64,000 nt of DNA from Haloarcula amylovorans (GTDB lineage: Archaea; Halobacteriota; Halobacteria; Halobacteriales; Haloarculaceae). Shown in pieces: positions 1-8,868 of this stretch. Position numbers and translations under genes: made by a program. The stretch is from contig NZ_SRIF01000001.1 of NCBI RefSeq assembly GCF_004681185.1, positions 1,178,001 to 1,242,000 on the forward strand, given 5' to 3'. Each line of letters starts with the position of its first letter. Position 1 is the stretch's first letter. The notes beneath the pieces are model-generated. The model saw only the letters and a list, made by a program, of their open reading frames with translations. It had not been told where the DNA came from and searched no databases.

Positions 1-315
<315 letters not shown>

Positions 316-334
316 GTAGAGAAGGGAGTCTCCG

Positions 335-2158
335 CTATTCTTCGGTGTGCGTCTCGATAGCCGCGCGCTCGATGCGCGAGGCGTACTCCTCGACGGTCGC
401 CTCGTCCAGCGACGCGTCGCTCTCCTCGCGGACGAGGTCGCGGAGCCGGTAGCCGTACTTCCCGCGGCCGACGTGTTCGACGAGGCCCCGGAGTCTGAGG
501 ACGCGGTTTCGCGCGTACGCCGACGTGCGGTCGCCCGACCCGCCCGCCGAGAAGTGGGCGTTGAGCGGCGTCCCCGGCCCCTGCTCCATGTAGTACGCGA
601 GCATCCGCCGGGTCTTGTCTTCCAGTTCCTCGATGTCGGCGAGTATCTCCCCGACGACCGCGTCGTCGGCCTCGGTCCCCGCTGCCGCGTCTGCGTCGGC
701 ATCGTCCTCCACCGCGGCGATGGCCGCCGCGAGCGCCGCGTCGTCGGCAGTCTCCGCATCGTCGGCAGTCTCCGCGTCGTCAGTGACCTCGCCGTTCTCG
801 CTCGCTTGCGCCCCGTTGCTGGATGCGCCGTTCGCCGACGCGCCGTTCGCGTCGACAGCCGTCTCGCTGTCGCTCCCACCATTCATCGCTATTCCGTCGG
901 CTGCGAACGCACTGAAGGCGTCGCCGAACCCGCCACCGGAGGTGGTGTCAGCTACCGAGTCCGGGTCCGCAGTCTCGTCGTCTGCCTCCGCTCCGGCTCC
1001 CGTTGCATCCGCGTCGGCCCGTTCGCTTTCGTCGCCGTTCTCGGCGAAGGCGTTTAGACTGACGTGTTGCTGGCGCATCTCCTCCTGTGCGGTGCGACCG
1101 GGATTCACCCCTTCGACGTGGCCAACCAGCGCATTCGTGAACTGCTTGGCCATCCGCTGGAGGTCGCGGGCGTCCTGCAGTTCCGTCTCCAATTCGGCGA
1201 TGCGGGAGTTCTTCTTATCGAGTTCCTCGCGGAGTTCGTTGATTCGGCTCTCCGTGGCCTGTTTCTCCTCGCTTATCGTCTCTAACTCCGAGACCAAGTC
1301 GTCGCTGACCGACTTGAGCTCGGGTCGCTCGAAGTCGTCCAGCCCCGGCGTCGCGCCGGCGTCGAAGGTCTTCTTGCGGTGGAACTGCACCCGGCGGACG
1401 GACTCTGCCCAGTCGGTCATCATGAACGCCTCCCCGTCGTTCAAGTCCTCGACGGCATCCGCGTAGTTGTTGTCGAGGATGCGCCCGACGACCTTCGTGT
1501 CGTTGTTCCACGTCAGTCGGTGCCACACCAGCCAGTCGCACTGGGTGATGTAGTCCTTCTTCACGTCGGCGGGTCGCTGACTGATGCCGACGATGCCCAG
1601 GCCATGTTTTCGTCCGCGCTTCCCGATTTTGATGAGCATCCGTCCGACTTCGCCCATGCCGCCCTTCTCGGGAATCCACTCGTGGCACTCCTCGACGAGC
1701 ATCAGGAACGGCTGTTTTTGCTTTTTCGCCTTGGCGAACAATTGCTTCGAGACCTGCGTCAGCAGTTCCTCGGCCTCCTGTTCGTCTAAAAAGGAAGAGA
1801 CATCGAGAATAATCGGGACGTTCTGTTCCAGCGCGAGCGAGGCGATCTTGCCCGCGTGTTCCTCCGTCACTTGGATATCACACTCCTCGTCGCCGCCGAC
1901 GTGGAGAATCTCGTACTCCTCTTTCAGTCCGTAGTACTCGCCGTCGATGTCGACGATGAGCAGGCCGAAGCCGTTGTCGAGCAACTTCTCGGCGACGACG
2001 CTCGCGGTGTTTGACTTCCCCGACCCCGATTTGCCGGTGATGAACCCCCGACCAGTCAGCAGTTCGACGACTGGGATATCGACGGACTGTCCCGGTTCCT
2101 CGGCCCCACCCGGCCCGGAACTCGTATCCGCAACTGTGATTTGTTCAGTCTCTGCCAT
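335..2158 (-). CDS. HerA/FtsK-superfamily ATPase with disordered acidic insert and C-terminal winged helix
   Basis: This 607-residue protein is a DUF87-type P-loop ATPase of the HerA/VirD4/FtsK superfamily. Walker A is GKSGSGKSN at about residues 43-51 and Walker B LLIVDIDGEYYG at 66-77. A second acidic motif, LMLVEECHEW, and a sensor-like GISQRP follow. A coiled coil lies at roughly 285-340. About 370-510 is a low-complexity Asp/Ala/Glu/Asn/Gly stretch. The last 100 residues (LNAHFSAGG to YGYRLRDLV) look like a winged-helix domain. It lacks the N-terminal HAS barrel of canonical HerA, and no nurA neighbour is visible, so it is probably not the end-resection HerA itself. The ATG at 2158 is used because the P-loop lies only about 40 residues from it. 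Role inferred: DNA translocation or handling. Confidence 0.75.
   Translation of the reverse strand: MAETEQITVADTSSGPGGAEEPGQSVDIPVVELLTGRGFITGKSGSGKSNTASVVAEKLLDNGFGLLIVDIDGEYYGLKEEYEILHVGGDEECDIQVTEEHAGKIASLALEQNVPIILDVSSFLDEQEAEELLTQVSKQLFAKAKKQKQPFLMLVEECHEWIPEKGGMGEVGRMLIKIGKRGRKHGLGIVGISQRPADVKKDYITQCDWLVWHRLTWNNDTKVVGRILDNNYADAVEDLNDGEAFMMTDWAESVRRVQFHRKKTFDAGATPGLDDFERPELKSVSDDLVSELETISEEKQATESRINELREELDKKNSRIAELETELQDARDLQRMAKQFTNALVGHVEGVNPGRTAQEEMRQQHVSLNAFAENGDESERADADATGAGAEADDETADPDSVADTTSGGGFGDAFSAFAADGIAMNGGSDSETAVDANGASANGASSNGAQASENGEVTDDAETADDAETADDAALAAAIAAVEDDADADAAAGTEADDAVVGEILADIEELEDKTRRMLAYYMEQGPGTPLNAHFSAGGSGDRTSAYARNRVLRLRGLVEHVGRGKYGYRLRDLVREESDASLDEATVEEYASRIERAAIETHTEE
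741..776. repeat. 18-bp tandem repeat, two full copies, in the HerA-like gene
   Basis: Two copies of an 18-bp unit (741-758 and 759-776, starting TCGTCGGCAGTC) differ only at the last base, and a partial third copy follows. They encode repeated DDAETA residues in the disordered linker and keep the frame. The next stretch (about 815-860) has a shorter repeated NGAS-type sequence. Replication slippage in a linker that tolerates length change is the likely cause. Confidence 0.7.
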
Positions 2159-2302
2159 GCGTTCGTGTCCGGACTCACCACGCCGCGTCCCATAACTCTC
2201 CGTCAGACGAGTGTCATATAACCAATCAGTTGTCCGGCTGATACGTGAGCAAGGGCTATTGCGCTGGCTCGCCTCGTACTACTCGAATCGGCTCGGTATC
2301 AC

Positions 2303-2650
2303 ATGACCCGCTACGACACCTTCGTCGAGGACGGGACGGTCTTCGTCGGGAGCGACGACGGCCCGATCGAGGTCGCACCGCTGTCGGCCGTCGTCGACGC
2401 CGTCGGTGGTCCGGCGTGGACGATCTCCTACTCCGACGCCGAGAAGGCGCGCCACCCGGAGATGAACGTCGACGACGAGGGGTTGGTCGTCGACGTCGTC
2501 GACATGCTCAACGCGATGACCCACGGCGAGCGGTTCGTGGCGACGCTCGCGGCCCACCCGACGACGGTTCCCGAGGAAGACACCATCTCGCCGCGAGCGG
2601 GGCTGTTCGTCGGCAAGTTGCTGGAGAATCTGGAGAACGGCGTCTCCTGA
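2303..2650 (+). CDS. Conserved haloarchaeal protein of unknown function, 115 aa
   Basis: A small acidic protein with no membrane segment, cysteine cluster or motif that I recognise. The sequence begins MTRYDTFVEDGTVFV and is globular-looking throughout, with alternating hydrophobic residues (LSAVVDAVGG, VVDVVDML) and no low-complexity part. Codon use and acidity match the neighbouring real genes. The ATG at 2303 is preceded by a G+C-rich stretch without a clear Shine-Dalgarno sequence. It is divergent from the HerA-like ATPase and convergent with dinB (6 bases between stops). No function is assigned. Confidence 0.65.
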   Translation: MTRYDTFVEDGTVFVGSDDGPIEVAPLSAVVDAVGGPAWTISYSDAEKARHPEMNVDDEGLVVDVVDMLNAMTHGERFVATLAAHPTTVPEEDTISPRAGLFVGKLLENLENGVS

Positions 2651-2656
2651 GACGGG

Positions 2657-4057
2657 TTACGTGAACTCGCCCAACGACGCCTGTCCCTCGGAAGTGGTCG
2701 CGTTGGCGTCACCTTCGGCTGTCTCGCCGTGTGATTCACCGTTCGCGCCTTCCGCCCCCTCCTCGTCGTTTTCGAAATCGGTCAGCGATATCTGACCGTC
2801 CGGCGTCTCGGGCGAGGACGCGGCGGACGGAGGAGTGGCGGGGGCATCGCTCCGTGTCTGTCCGTTCTGTGTCTGACCGCTCCCTGTCCGGTGTTCTGTG
2901 TCCGAATCGCGTCCCTCGAACCCGGTGAGACTGGCCTGTTCACCGGCCGAGAAGTCCAGGTTGGAGACGCGCACGCCGACCTTCCGGACGGCGGCGTCCT
3001 CAAACTCCGAGAGCAGGTCCAGCGCCACCGACTCGACGAGGTCGGCGTCCGCGACGGGACCGGGAAGCGACCGAGCGCGCGTATGTATCTCGTAGGGCGG
3101 TTCGACGACCTTGATGCCAATCGTCTGATACCGAGCCTCCTTACGGTGGGCGCGGTCGGCGACCGCCGCCGCGAGCGTCCCGATCTTCTGCCGTTTCTCC
3201 GCCGTGTCGTTGACAGCCTCGGTGAACGCCGACTCTCGCGAGAGGCTCTTGGGGTCGCCTTTGGGCGTGACGGCACGGGTGTCCTCGCCGCGAGCGTAGC
3301 GGCGGATCTCTCGGCCGCGCTCGCCGAAGTGGTCGTTGAGTGGTCCCGGGTCCGCGTCGGCGAGGTCCCCCGCCGTCTCGATGTCCAACTCGGCGAGTTT
3401 GCGGGCGGTCACCGGCCCGACGCCGTGGACCTCCTCGACGGGGAGGTCGGCGAAGAACTCGCGCACCTCGCCGGGACGGACGACGACCAGCCCGTCGGGT
3501 TTCTCGCGGTCGCTCGCCACTTTCGCGGCGCTGAGTGTGGGTGCGAGACCGACGCTCGCCACGACGCCGACCTGGGACTCGATGGTCGCCTTCAGATCGG
3601 CGGCCCACGCCTCGGCGTCGTCCCACGCCACCGTCTCGGTGACATCGAGGTAGGCCTCGTCGATGCTCACCTCGCGGACCACGTCGGCCGCGTCGTGAAT
3701 AATCTCCTTGACCTCACCGGCGACGGCCTCGTAGTGGTCCATATCGACCGGCCGGTAGTGGCCCGCCTCGTCGAGAGAGAGAACAGGGTCGTCGGCCGCT
3801 TCGACTTTCCGCGGGAGGCGCTCCAACGCCTCGGAGATGGCCATCGCCGATTCGACGCCGAACTCGCGGGCCTCGTAACTTGCCGTGGCGACGGCCCCGT
3901 GGGTCTCGTCGCTCTCGTAGCCCATGCCGACGACGAGCGGTTCGCCTTCGAGTGCTGGTTCGCGCTGTCGTTCACACGCCGCGTAGAAGCAGTCCATATC
4001 GACGTGGGCGACCACCTGCGCCGGCTGACTGGTCCCGGGAAGCCGCGCGGCGTCCAT
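2657..4057 (-). CDS. dinB: DNA polymerase IV (Y-family translesion polymerase)
   Basis: A 466-residue Y-family polymerase that copies past damaged bases. The palm motif HVDMDCFYAACE lies near residue 20 and the second carboxylate motif SIDEAYLDVT near 110. The HhH thumb segment (VHGVGPVTARKLAELD) and little-finger domain follow. The ATG at 4057 was chosen because upstream codons read as arginine-rich shadow sequence, and the start is about 12 residues before the conserved VVAHVDMD. The acidic disordered tail contains three PIP-like motifs, QASLTGFE (374-381), QISLTDFE (422-429) and QASLGEFT (459-466, the extreme C terminus). These would tether it to the PCNA clamp. The tail length is unusual, while the catalytic core looks intact. 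Confidence 0.93.
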   Translation of the reverse strand: MDAARLPGTSQPAQVVAHVDMDCFYAACERQREPALEGEPLVVGMGYESDETHGAVATASYEAREFGVESAMAISEALERLPRKVEAADDPVLSLDEAGHYRPVDMDHYEAVAGEVKEIIHDAADVVREVSIDEAYLDVTETVAWDDAEAWAADLKATIESQVGVVASVGLAPTLSAAKVASDREKPDGLVVVRPGEVREFFADLPVEEVHGVGPVTARKLAELDIETAGDLADADPGPLNDHFGERGREIRRYARGEDTRAVTPKGDPKSLSRESAFTEAVNDTAEKRQKIGTLAAAVADRAHRKEARYQTIGIKVVEPPYEIHTRARSLPGPVADADLVESVALDLLSEFEDAAVRKVGVRVSNLDFSAGEQASLTGFEGRDSDTEHRTGSGQTQNGQTRSDAPATPPSAASSPETPDGQISLTDFENDEEGAEGANGESHGETAEGDANATTSEGQASLGEFT

Positions 4058-4107
4058 ACCGGTGGCTACACGTCCGTAGTAAAAACCCCTCCGGCGAGAC
4101 CGGCGTG

Positions 4108-4638
4108 CTATCGCTGCTCGTCCGTCCCGGTCGCGGCTTCGTACACCCGCGTCGGACCGTCGATGCGAGACAGATTCGCTCGGAGCGCGTGGGCCTGTTC
4201 GTCCGACGCCGCCGGCGTCAGCGTCACGGTAATCTCGCCGTCGAACGAGTGGGCCTCCAGTTGGCTCCGGGCCTCGAACAGGCGACCGTAGCCGTCGCTG
4301 CCCCACTCGACGGCCGTCGTGAACACCATCGCGGTGAAATCGCGGCCGTAGTTCGCCTCGGCCTTCGTCGAGAGCGCATTGAGTCGCTGGCCGACCGACG
4401 AGAGCGAGCGCAGCGTCGGGATAGCGAGCACCACATCAGTGACCGGGTAGGACGGCCTGTCGGCGAGATCGGGCGCGTACGCGCCGTCGATCCGTTCGAA
4501 CGCCGGCCCGTCGGTCACGCGGAACGCCACCAGACGCGAGAGGCCGTCGGCGAAGAGGTGCGCCTCGGCCCGCGGGACCATCCCCGCACCGATGGGCGGC
4601 GTCTCGCCCGCCCTGATGACTGCGGCCAGCACGCTCAT
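4108..4638 (-). CDS. Conserved haloarchaeal protein of unknown function, 176 aa
   Basis: A soluble, mildly acidic protein with no motif I can name. It begins MSVLAAVIRAGETPP, and the middle contains hydrophobic strands (VTDVVLAIPTLRSL, DFTAMVFTTAVEWG) typical of an alpha/beta fold. The ATG at 4638 was preferred over one 90 bases upstream because the extra residues are rich in Arg, Cys and Phe and look like leader sequence. It lies upstream of dinB on the same strand with a 50-base gap, so the two could be co-transcribed. Function unknown. Confidence 0.6.
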   Translation of the reverse strand: MSVLAAVIRAGETPPIGAGMVPRAEAHLFADGLSRLVAFRVTDGPAFERIDGAYAPDLADRPSYPVTDVVLAIPTLRSLSSVGQRLNALSTKAEANYGRDFTAMVFTTAVEWGSDGYGRLFEARSQLEAHSFDGEITVTLTPAASDEQAHALRANLSRIDGPTRVYEAATGTDEQR

Positions 4639-4950
4639 ACACAGAGAGTCGACGCCTCGCTCACTGAAACGACTGTCGCAGAACCGAAACGGATACGTCG
4701 GCGAGTTGCCCGCTCCGCCGACGTACACTCGGCCACCGATACCAATCCTGTAGCGACGGCGGTCGTTCCCGCCGGGAGCGTCGGTGGCTCCATGCTAACG
4801 TACATCACAGAGGTACTTCAATCTTGTTCCTACTGAGAGACAGGTTCTCAGCAGGGTACGTTCGGAGGGGTATGTGACGAGATGGTGGGTAAATACGACG
4901 TATATCACTAGAGTTAACTACTGATGACCCCTGGTAACGCCAAGTCATAG
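4639..4950. other. Intergenic region upstream of the receiver-kinase gene
   Basis: 312 bases without a convincing gene between divergent genes. It is A+T-richer than its surroundings toward the right end. A TATA-like GTATATCA lies at about 4900-4907 and probably serves the kinase gene at 4951, leaving a short leader. A small inverted repeat, CTGAGA/TCTCAG, spans about 4833-4851. No RNA gene is recognised. Confidence 0.5.
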
Positions 4951-6360
4951 ATGGACAGTGTAGAGCCCGTTTCTCCTGATCGGACGCTCTCCTCCGATAT
5001 CACTGTCCTTCACGTCGACGACGACGAGCAGTTTCGGCGAGCTACGGAGTTAAAGCTGGGACGAGAGCCGAACATCACCGAGATACACTCCGCCGATTCG
5101 GTCGATGCCGCGCTCGACCGCTACGCCGACGAGGAGCTGGACATCGACTGTATCGTCAGCGACTACGAACTTCGGGAACGAACCGGCATCGACCTCTTGC
5201 GGATCGTCCGCGACGCCGACCCGAACCTCCCCTTTATCATCTTCACGGGGGCCGGGAGCGAGGATGCAGCGTCCGACGCGCTCTCCGCCGGCGCGACGAA
5301 CTACCTCCAGAAGGGCAGCGACGACATCCGGTTTACCGTGCTGGCGAAACACATCAGACAGGCCGTCGAGAACCGTCGCGCCGAAAAGGAGATCCACCGC
5401 GGGTTCAAGGCGATCGAGATCACGAACGAAGGCATCGCGCTCGTGACCCCCGACTTCGAGTTCAACTACGTCAACGAGGCGTTCGCACACCTGTTCGGGT
5501 ACGACCAGAACGAGCTACGGGGCAAGGGGTGGGACTGTGTCATCCCCGAAGAAGTGACCGCGTACGTCGAACCGAAGTTCAAGCCCGCGATGGACCAGTG
5601 GGAGACGGAGACGACGGTCACCGAATCGGACGGCACCGAGATTTCACTTCACATCACTATCTCGCCGATCACGAACGATGGGTTCGTCTGCGCCGTCGAG
5701 GACGTCACCAAGCGAAAGGAGCGCGAAGCGGCCCTCGAACGCGAGAACGAGCGTCTCGACCAGTTCGCGAGCATGGTGTCACACGACCTTCGAAACCCCA
5801 TCAACATCGTCGAACTCTACACGAAAGAGGCGCGCAAGACCGGCGACGAGGAGTACTTCGACGAGATCGAGGCGGCCACCGACCGGATGAAAGACATCGT
5901 CTCCGACCTCCTCACGCTGGCTCGCATGGAGGAGATCGAGACGGACGACTCCGTCTCGCTCTCGACGCTCGCCAGCGAGACGTGGGCGAACACGGAAACC
6001 GAGAACGCCTCGCTCGAAAACGAGTTCGGCGACGGGCGTGTCGTCGCGAGCGAGCCGCGACTAAAGGAACTGTTCGCCAACCTGTATCGGAACGTGGCGG
6101 CACACGCCGGAGCGGACGTGACCGTTCGAACGGGGCGGACGGCCGACGGGTTCTTCGTCGAGGACGACGGCACCGGTATCCCCGAAGCGGACCGGGAGCA
6201 GGTCCTCGAAGCCGGCTACTCGACCGGCGGGACGACCGGGTTCGGGCTGACCATCGTCGCACAGGTGGCGAACACTCACGGGTGGACGCTCGATATCGAC
6301 GAGAGCGAGAGCGGCGGGGCCCGCTTCGAGTTCGGTGACGTAGAGTTCGCCTCTCGATAG
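4951..6360 (+). CDS. Hybrid sensor: receiver, PAS and histidine kinase domains
   Basis: A 469-residue cytoplasmic signalling protein with no membrane segment. Residues about 17-135 form a CheY-like receiver with the acidic pocket VDDDEQ, phospho-acceptor Asp71 in IVSDYEL, and the conserved Lys in YLQKGSDD. A PAS domain (EITNEGIALVTPDFEFNYVNEAF) follows at about 150-260. The kinase H-box is MVSHDLRNPIN near residue 280, and the HATPase has an N-box-like LFANLYRNV, a G1 box EDDGTGIPE and a G2 GTTGFGLTI. The order REC-PAS-HisKA-HATPase means it receives phosphate or interacts upstream and can also autophosphorylate. No partner regulator lies beside it. The gene converges on the RND transporter (6 bases between them). 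Confidence 0.9.
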   Translation: MDSVEPVSPDRTLSSDITVLHVDDDEQFRRATELKLGREPNITEIHSADSVDAALDRYADEELDIDCIVSDYELRERTGIDLLRIVRDADPNLPFIIFTGAGSEDAASDALSAGATNYLQKGSDDIRFTVLAKHIRQAVENRRAEKEIHRGFKAIEITNEGIALVTPDFEFNYVNEAFAHLFGYDQNELRGKGWDCVIPEEVTAYVEPKFKPAMDQWETETTVTESDGTEISLHITISPITNDGFVCAVEDVTKRKEREAALERENERLDQFASMVSHDLRNPINIVELYTKEARKTGDEEYFDEIEAATDRMKDIVSDLLTLARMEEIETDDSVSLSTLASETWANTETENASLENEFGDGRVVASEPRLKELFANLYRNVAAHAGADVTVRTGRTADGFFVEDDGTGIPEADREQVLEAGYSTGGTTGFGLTIVAQVANTHGWTLDIDESESGGARFEFGDVEFASR

Positions 6361-6366
6361 CATTTC

Positions 6367-8865
6367 TTAGCCGACGTACTGCGCCCAGAGCACGATAACG
6401 CTCGGCGTAACCACCATCGCCGTGAGATACGAGTAGAGGATGGAGAGCGCCGTGAGCACGCCGAACTGTCCCAGAACCGGCGTGATAGCGAGCACGAGGA
6501 CGCCGGTTCCGCTGACCGTAGTCAGCATGCTGCCGGTGAGCGCGCCGCCGGTCCCAGTGACAGTGGCCCGAAGCGCCGAGACGACTGCGTCGGGCCGTGC
6601 ATCGGTCCCCCGTTCTCCAGAACCGGGGTTGGCCTTGTCGTCCACGCGCGCGTCGTATTCGTCGACGAACCGGTGGACGAAGTGCGCCGAGTAATCGATA
6701 CCGAGGCCGAGCGAGATTGAGAGGATGGTCGCGGTGAGCGCGTTGAACGGCAGGCCGAAGTATCGCATCGTCCCCGCGAGCGACGCGACCGTGACGAGAA
6801 TCGGGACGAGATTGACGACGCCGAGCGACGGCCGGCCCACGAGCGCGTAGTAGACGACGACGAGGAAGAGTGCCGTCGCGGCGAGGGCAACGAGGAGGCT
6901 CCGGACCGACGACAGGAGGATCGAATCGGCGACGTCCTGAAAGACGACGAGGGCCCCAGTCGCGGTGGCGTCGTACCGATAGCGGTCGGCGACGACCCGC
7001 GCGTCGCGCGTGACGGTCGACTGCTCGGCGTCGCTCTCGGTGGTGTAGACGACGCGCGTGCTCCGGAGGTCCTCGGTGACGTAGCGAAGCGTCTGCTCCC
7101 GGGCCGGCGAGGACAAAAGCGCGTCGAGGATTGCTTCGAGGTTGTCGTCGGGGACGCCGTCGTTGTCCACGTCACTCCGGCGGAGCAGGCGAGCGAACGA
7201 CGCGGACTGATTCGCGCGCGACCGGATCACATCGAGGATACTCTCGGCCTCGGCCCGCCGGTTCTCCACGACGAACGACTCCGGCGGGTCCAATCCCGCC
7301 CGCTGGATAGACTCTAGGGCATCGTCCTGCCGCAACGGTCGTCTAAGGTAGACGACGACGGTGTCGTCCTGTGCCGAGGCGAAGTTCTCTTCGAGGAAGT
7401 TCGTCCGCTCGGTGACGGTGTACTCGCCCGGTCGAAACGGCTCGGGCAGTTCTTCGAGGTAGTCGGGGTTGTCCTCCGGCGGGAGGAAGTCGTCCTGTGA
7501 GAACGCCGTATCGACGCCCGTTCCGTAGTAGCCCGCCCACGCGGACCCAAGCAACACGACGACGAGAAACGCGGCCGGTGCCCGGCGCGCGATGGCTACC
7601 CCGACCGGGAGGACGCGCCCGAGCAGCGTCTCCTCGCGGCCGAGCGGTCGCTGGAACGGCATCGGGATACCCAGCGAGTCGAACAGTTCGTCGACGGCAA
7701 CCTTCGCCGCCGGGAGGAAGACGCCGAAGATGAGGAACGTGAAGACGATACCGACGGCCGCGATGATACCGAAGTCCCGTATCGGCCCGAGGTCGCTGAC
7801 CGTATTCGCGCTGAACCCGATGACCGTCGTCCCGGTGACGATGAAGAACGCGACCAGCAACTGTCGGTTCGCCACGGCCATCGACTGGCGAATGTCGAAC
7901 CCCTCGGCGCGCTCCTCCCGGTAGCGGTTGATGGCGTGTAAGCCGAAGTCGATGCCGACCGCGAGCAACAGCGGCGGGATCGCGATGAGCAGTTGCGTGA
8001 AAGGGATGCCCGTAAGCCCCAGAAAGCCGAGCGTCCAGACGATGGTCATGACCAGCGAGAGAACGCCGAGAACAAGGTCCACGGGGTTGCGGTAGGCGTA
8101 GACGAGGAAGACGAAGATGAGCGCGACGGCGGCGGGGACCACGATGAACAGCGAGTCGAAGATGATGGTCGAGAATTCCGCCGCGACGAGTCCCGACCCG
8201 AAGACGACGAGGTTCCCTCCCGACGGCTGGACCATTCGCTGGATTCGCTGTTGAATCGGGGTGAGCGGGCTGTCTCCACCCATTCCTGCGGCTTCGTCGA
8301 CGCCGCCAGGGATGCGGTGCTGGACGACAGTTATCGTCGCCGATGCGCGGGCCGATTCGGCGTTGAAGTCCTCGCTCAGGAGGCTTCGAAATCCGGGCCC
8401 TTCGGCGGCCTCGCTCACCGCGCGGTCGATCTCCGCCGGAGCGGCGTCCTCGACGGCCCGAATCTGTTCGTCGGGCGTCGTCGCCGATGGGTCGAGCGTC
8501 CGCGCGACGGTCCCGGCCGCGCTATTCGTCGAGGCGACCCGGAGGTCCTCCCGGGATTCGAGGCGCTCCAGAATGTTCAACATTCGCAGGAGTTCGGGTT
8601 TCGAGAGGACGTTCCGTCCCCGGTGGATCAACTGTGTATTGCCGCCACCGGTCTCGAACGTCGGGCCGAAGTCCTCGTTTACCCGGTCGAACGCCGTCTG
8701 GGCGGGGCTGTCCTGCGTGAACTGCTCGGTCCCGGCTTCGGTCGAGATGCTCGTCAGTCCGGGGGCGAACAGCGCCGTCACGAGGACGAAAGCGACGACG
8801 ACGGTGGTCGGTCGTCCGACGACCACGTCGTTGATGCGACCCAGAATACTGTCCAGTGACGCCAC
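6367..8865 (-). CDS. RND-superfamily (MMPL type) exporter
   Basis: An 832-residue membrane protein with the RND/MMPL layout. One helix (about 19-36) precedes a large extracytoplasmic loop to about residue 200. Five helices then run to about 370, a seventh lies near 410-430, a second large loop extends to about 640, and five more helices end the protein. Internal duplication is evident from the paired IDFGLHAINRYREE and IDYSAHFVHRFVDE segments that begin each half's helix bundle. Such proteins move lipids or hydrophobic compounds using the ion gradient. The start is GTG at 8865, only 3 bases after the stop of the surface-protein gene, so translation is probably coupled. The cargo is unknown. 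Confidence 0.88.
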   Translation of the reverse strand: MASLDSILGRINDVVVGRPTTVVVAFVLVTALFAPGLTSISTEAGTEQFTQDSPAQTAFDRVNEDFGPTFETGGGNTQLIHRGRNVLSKPELLRMLNILERLESREDLRVASTNSAAGTVARTLDPSATTPDEQIRAVEDAAPAEIDRAVSEAAEGPGFRSLLSEDFNAESARASATITVVQHRIPGGVDEAAGMGGDSPLTPIQQRIQRMVQPSGGNLVVFGSGLVAAEFSTIIFDSLFIVVPAAVALIFVFLVYAYRNPVDLVLGVLSLVMTIVWTLGFLGLTGIPFTQLLIAIPPLLLAVGIDFGLHAINRYREERAEGFDIRQSMAVANRQLLVAFFIVTGTTVIGFSANTVSDLGPIRDFGIIAAVGIVFTFLIFGVFLPAAKVAVDELFDSLGIPMPFQRPLGREETLLGRVLPVGVAIARRAPAAFLVVVLLGSAWAGYYGTGVDTAFSQDDFLPPEDNPDYLEELPEPFRPGEYTVTERTNFLEENFASAQDDTVVVYLRRPLRQDDALESIQRAGLDPPESFVVENRRAEAESILDVIRSRANQSASFARLLRRSDVDNDGVPDDNLEAILDALLSSPAREQTLRYVTEDLRSTRVVYTTESDAEQSTVTRDARVVADRYRYDATATGALVVFQDVADSILLSSVRSLLVALAATALFLVVVYYALVGRPSLGVVNLVPILVTVASLAGTMRYFGLPFNALTATILSISLGLGIDYSAHFVHRFVDEYDARVDDKANPGSGERGTDARPDAVVSALRATVTGTGGALTGSMLTTVSGTGVLVLAITPVLGQFGVLTALSILYSYLTAMVVTPSVIVLWAQYVG

Positions 8866-8868
8866 GGG

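Noticed and set aside
741..860. Tandem repeats in the HerA-like gene as a phase-variable switch
   Set aside because: The units are 18 and about 15 bases, so copy-number change keeps the frame. This fits linker-length drift and not on/off switching.
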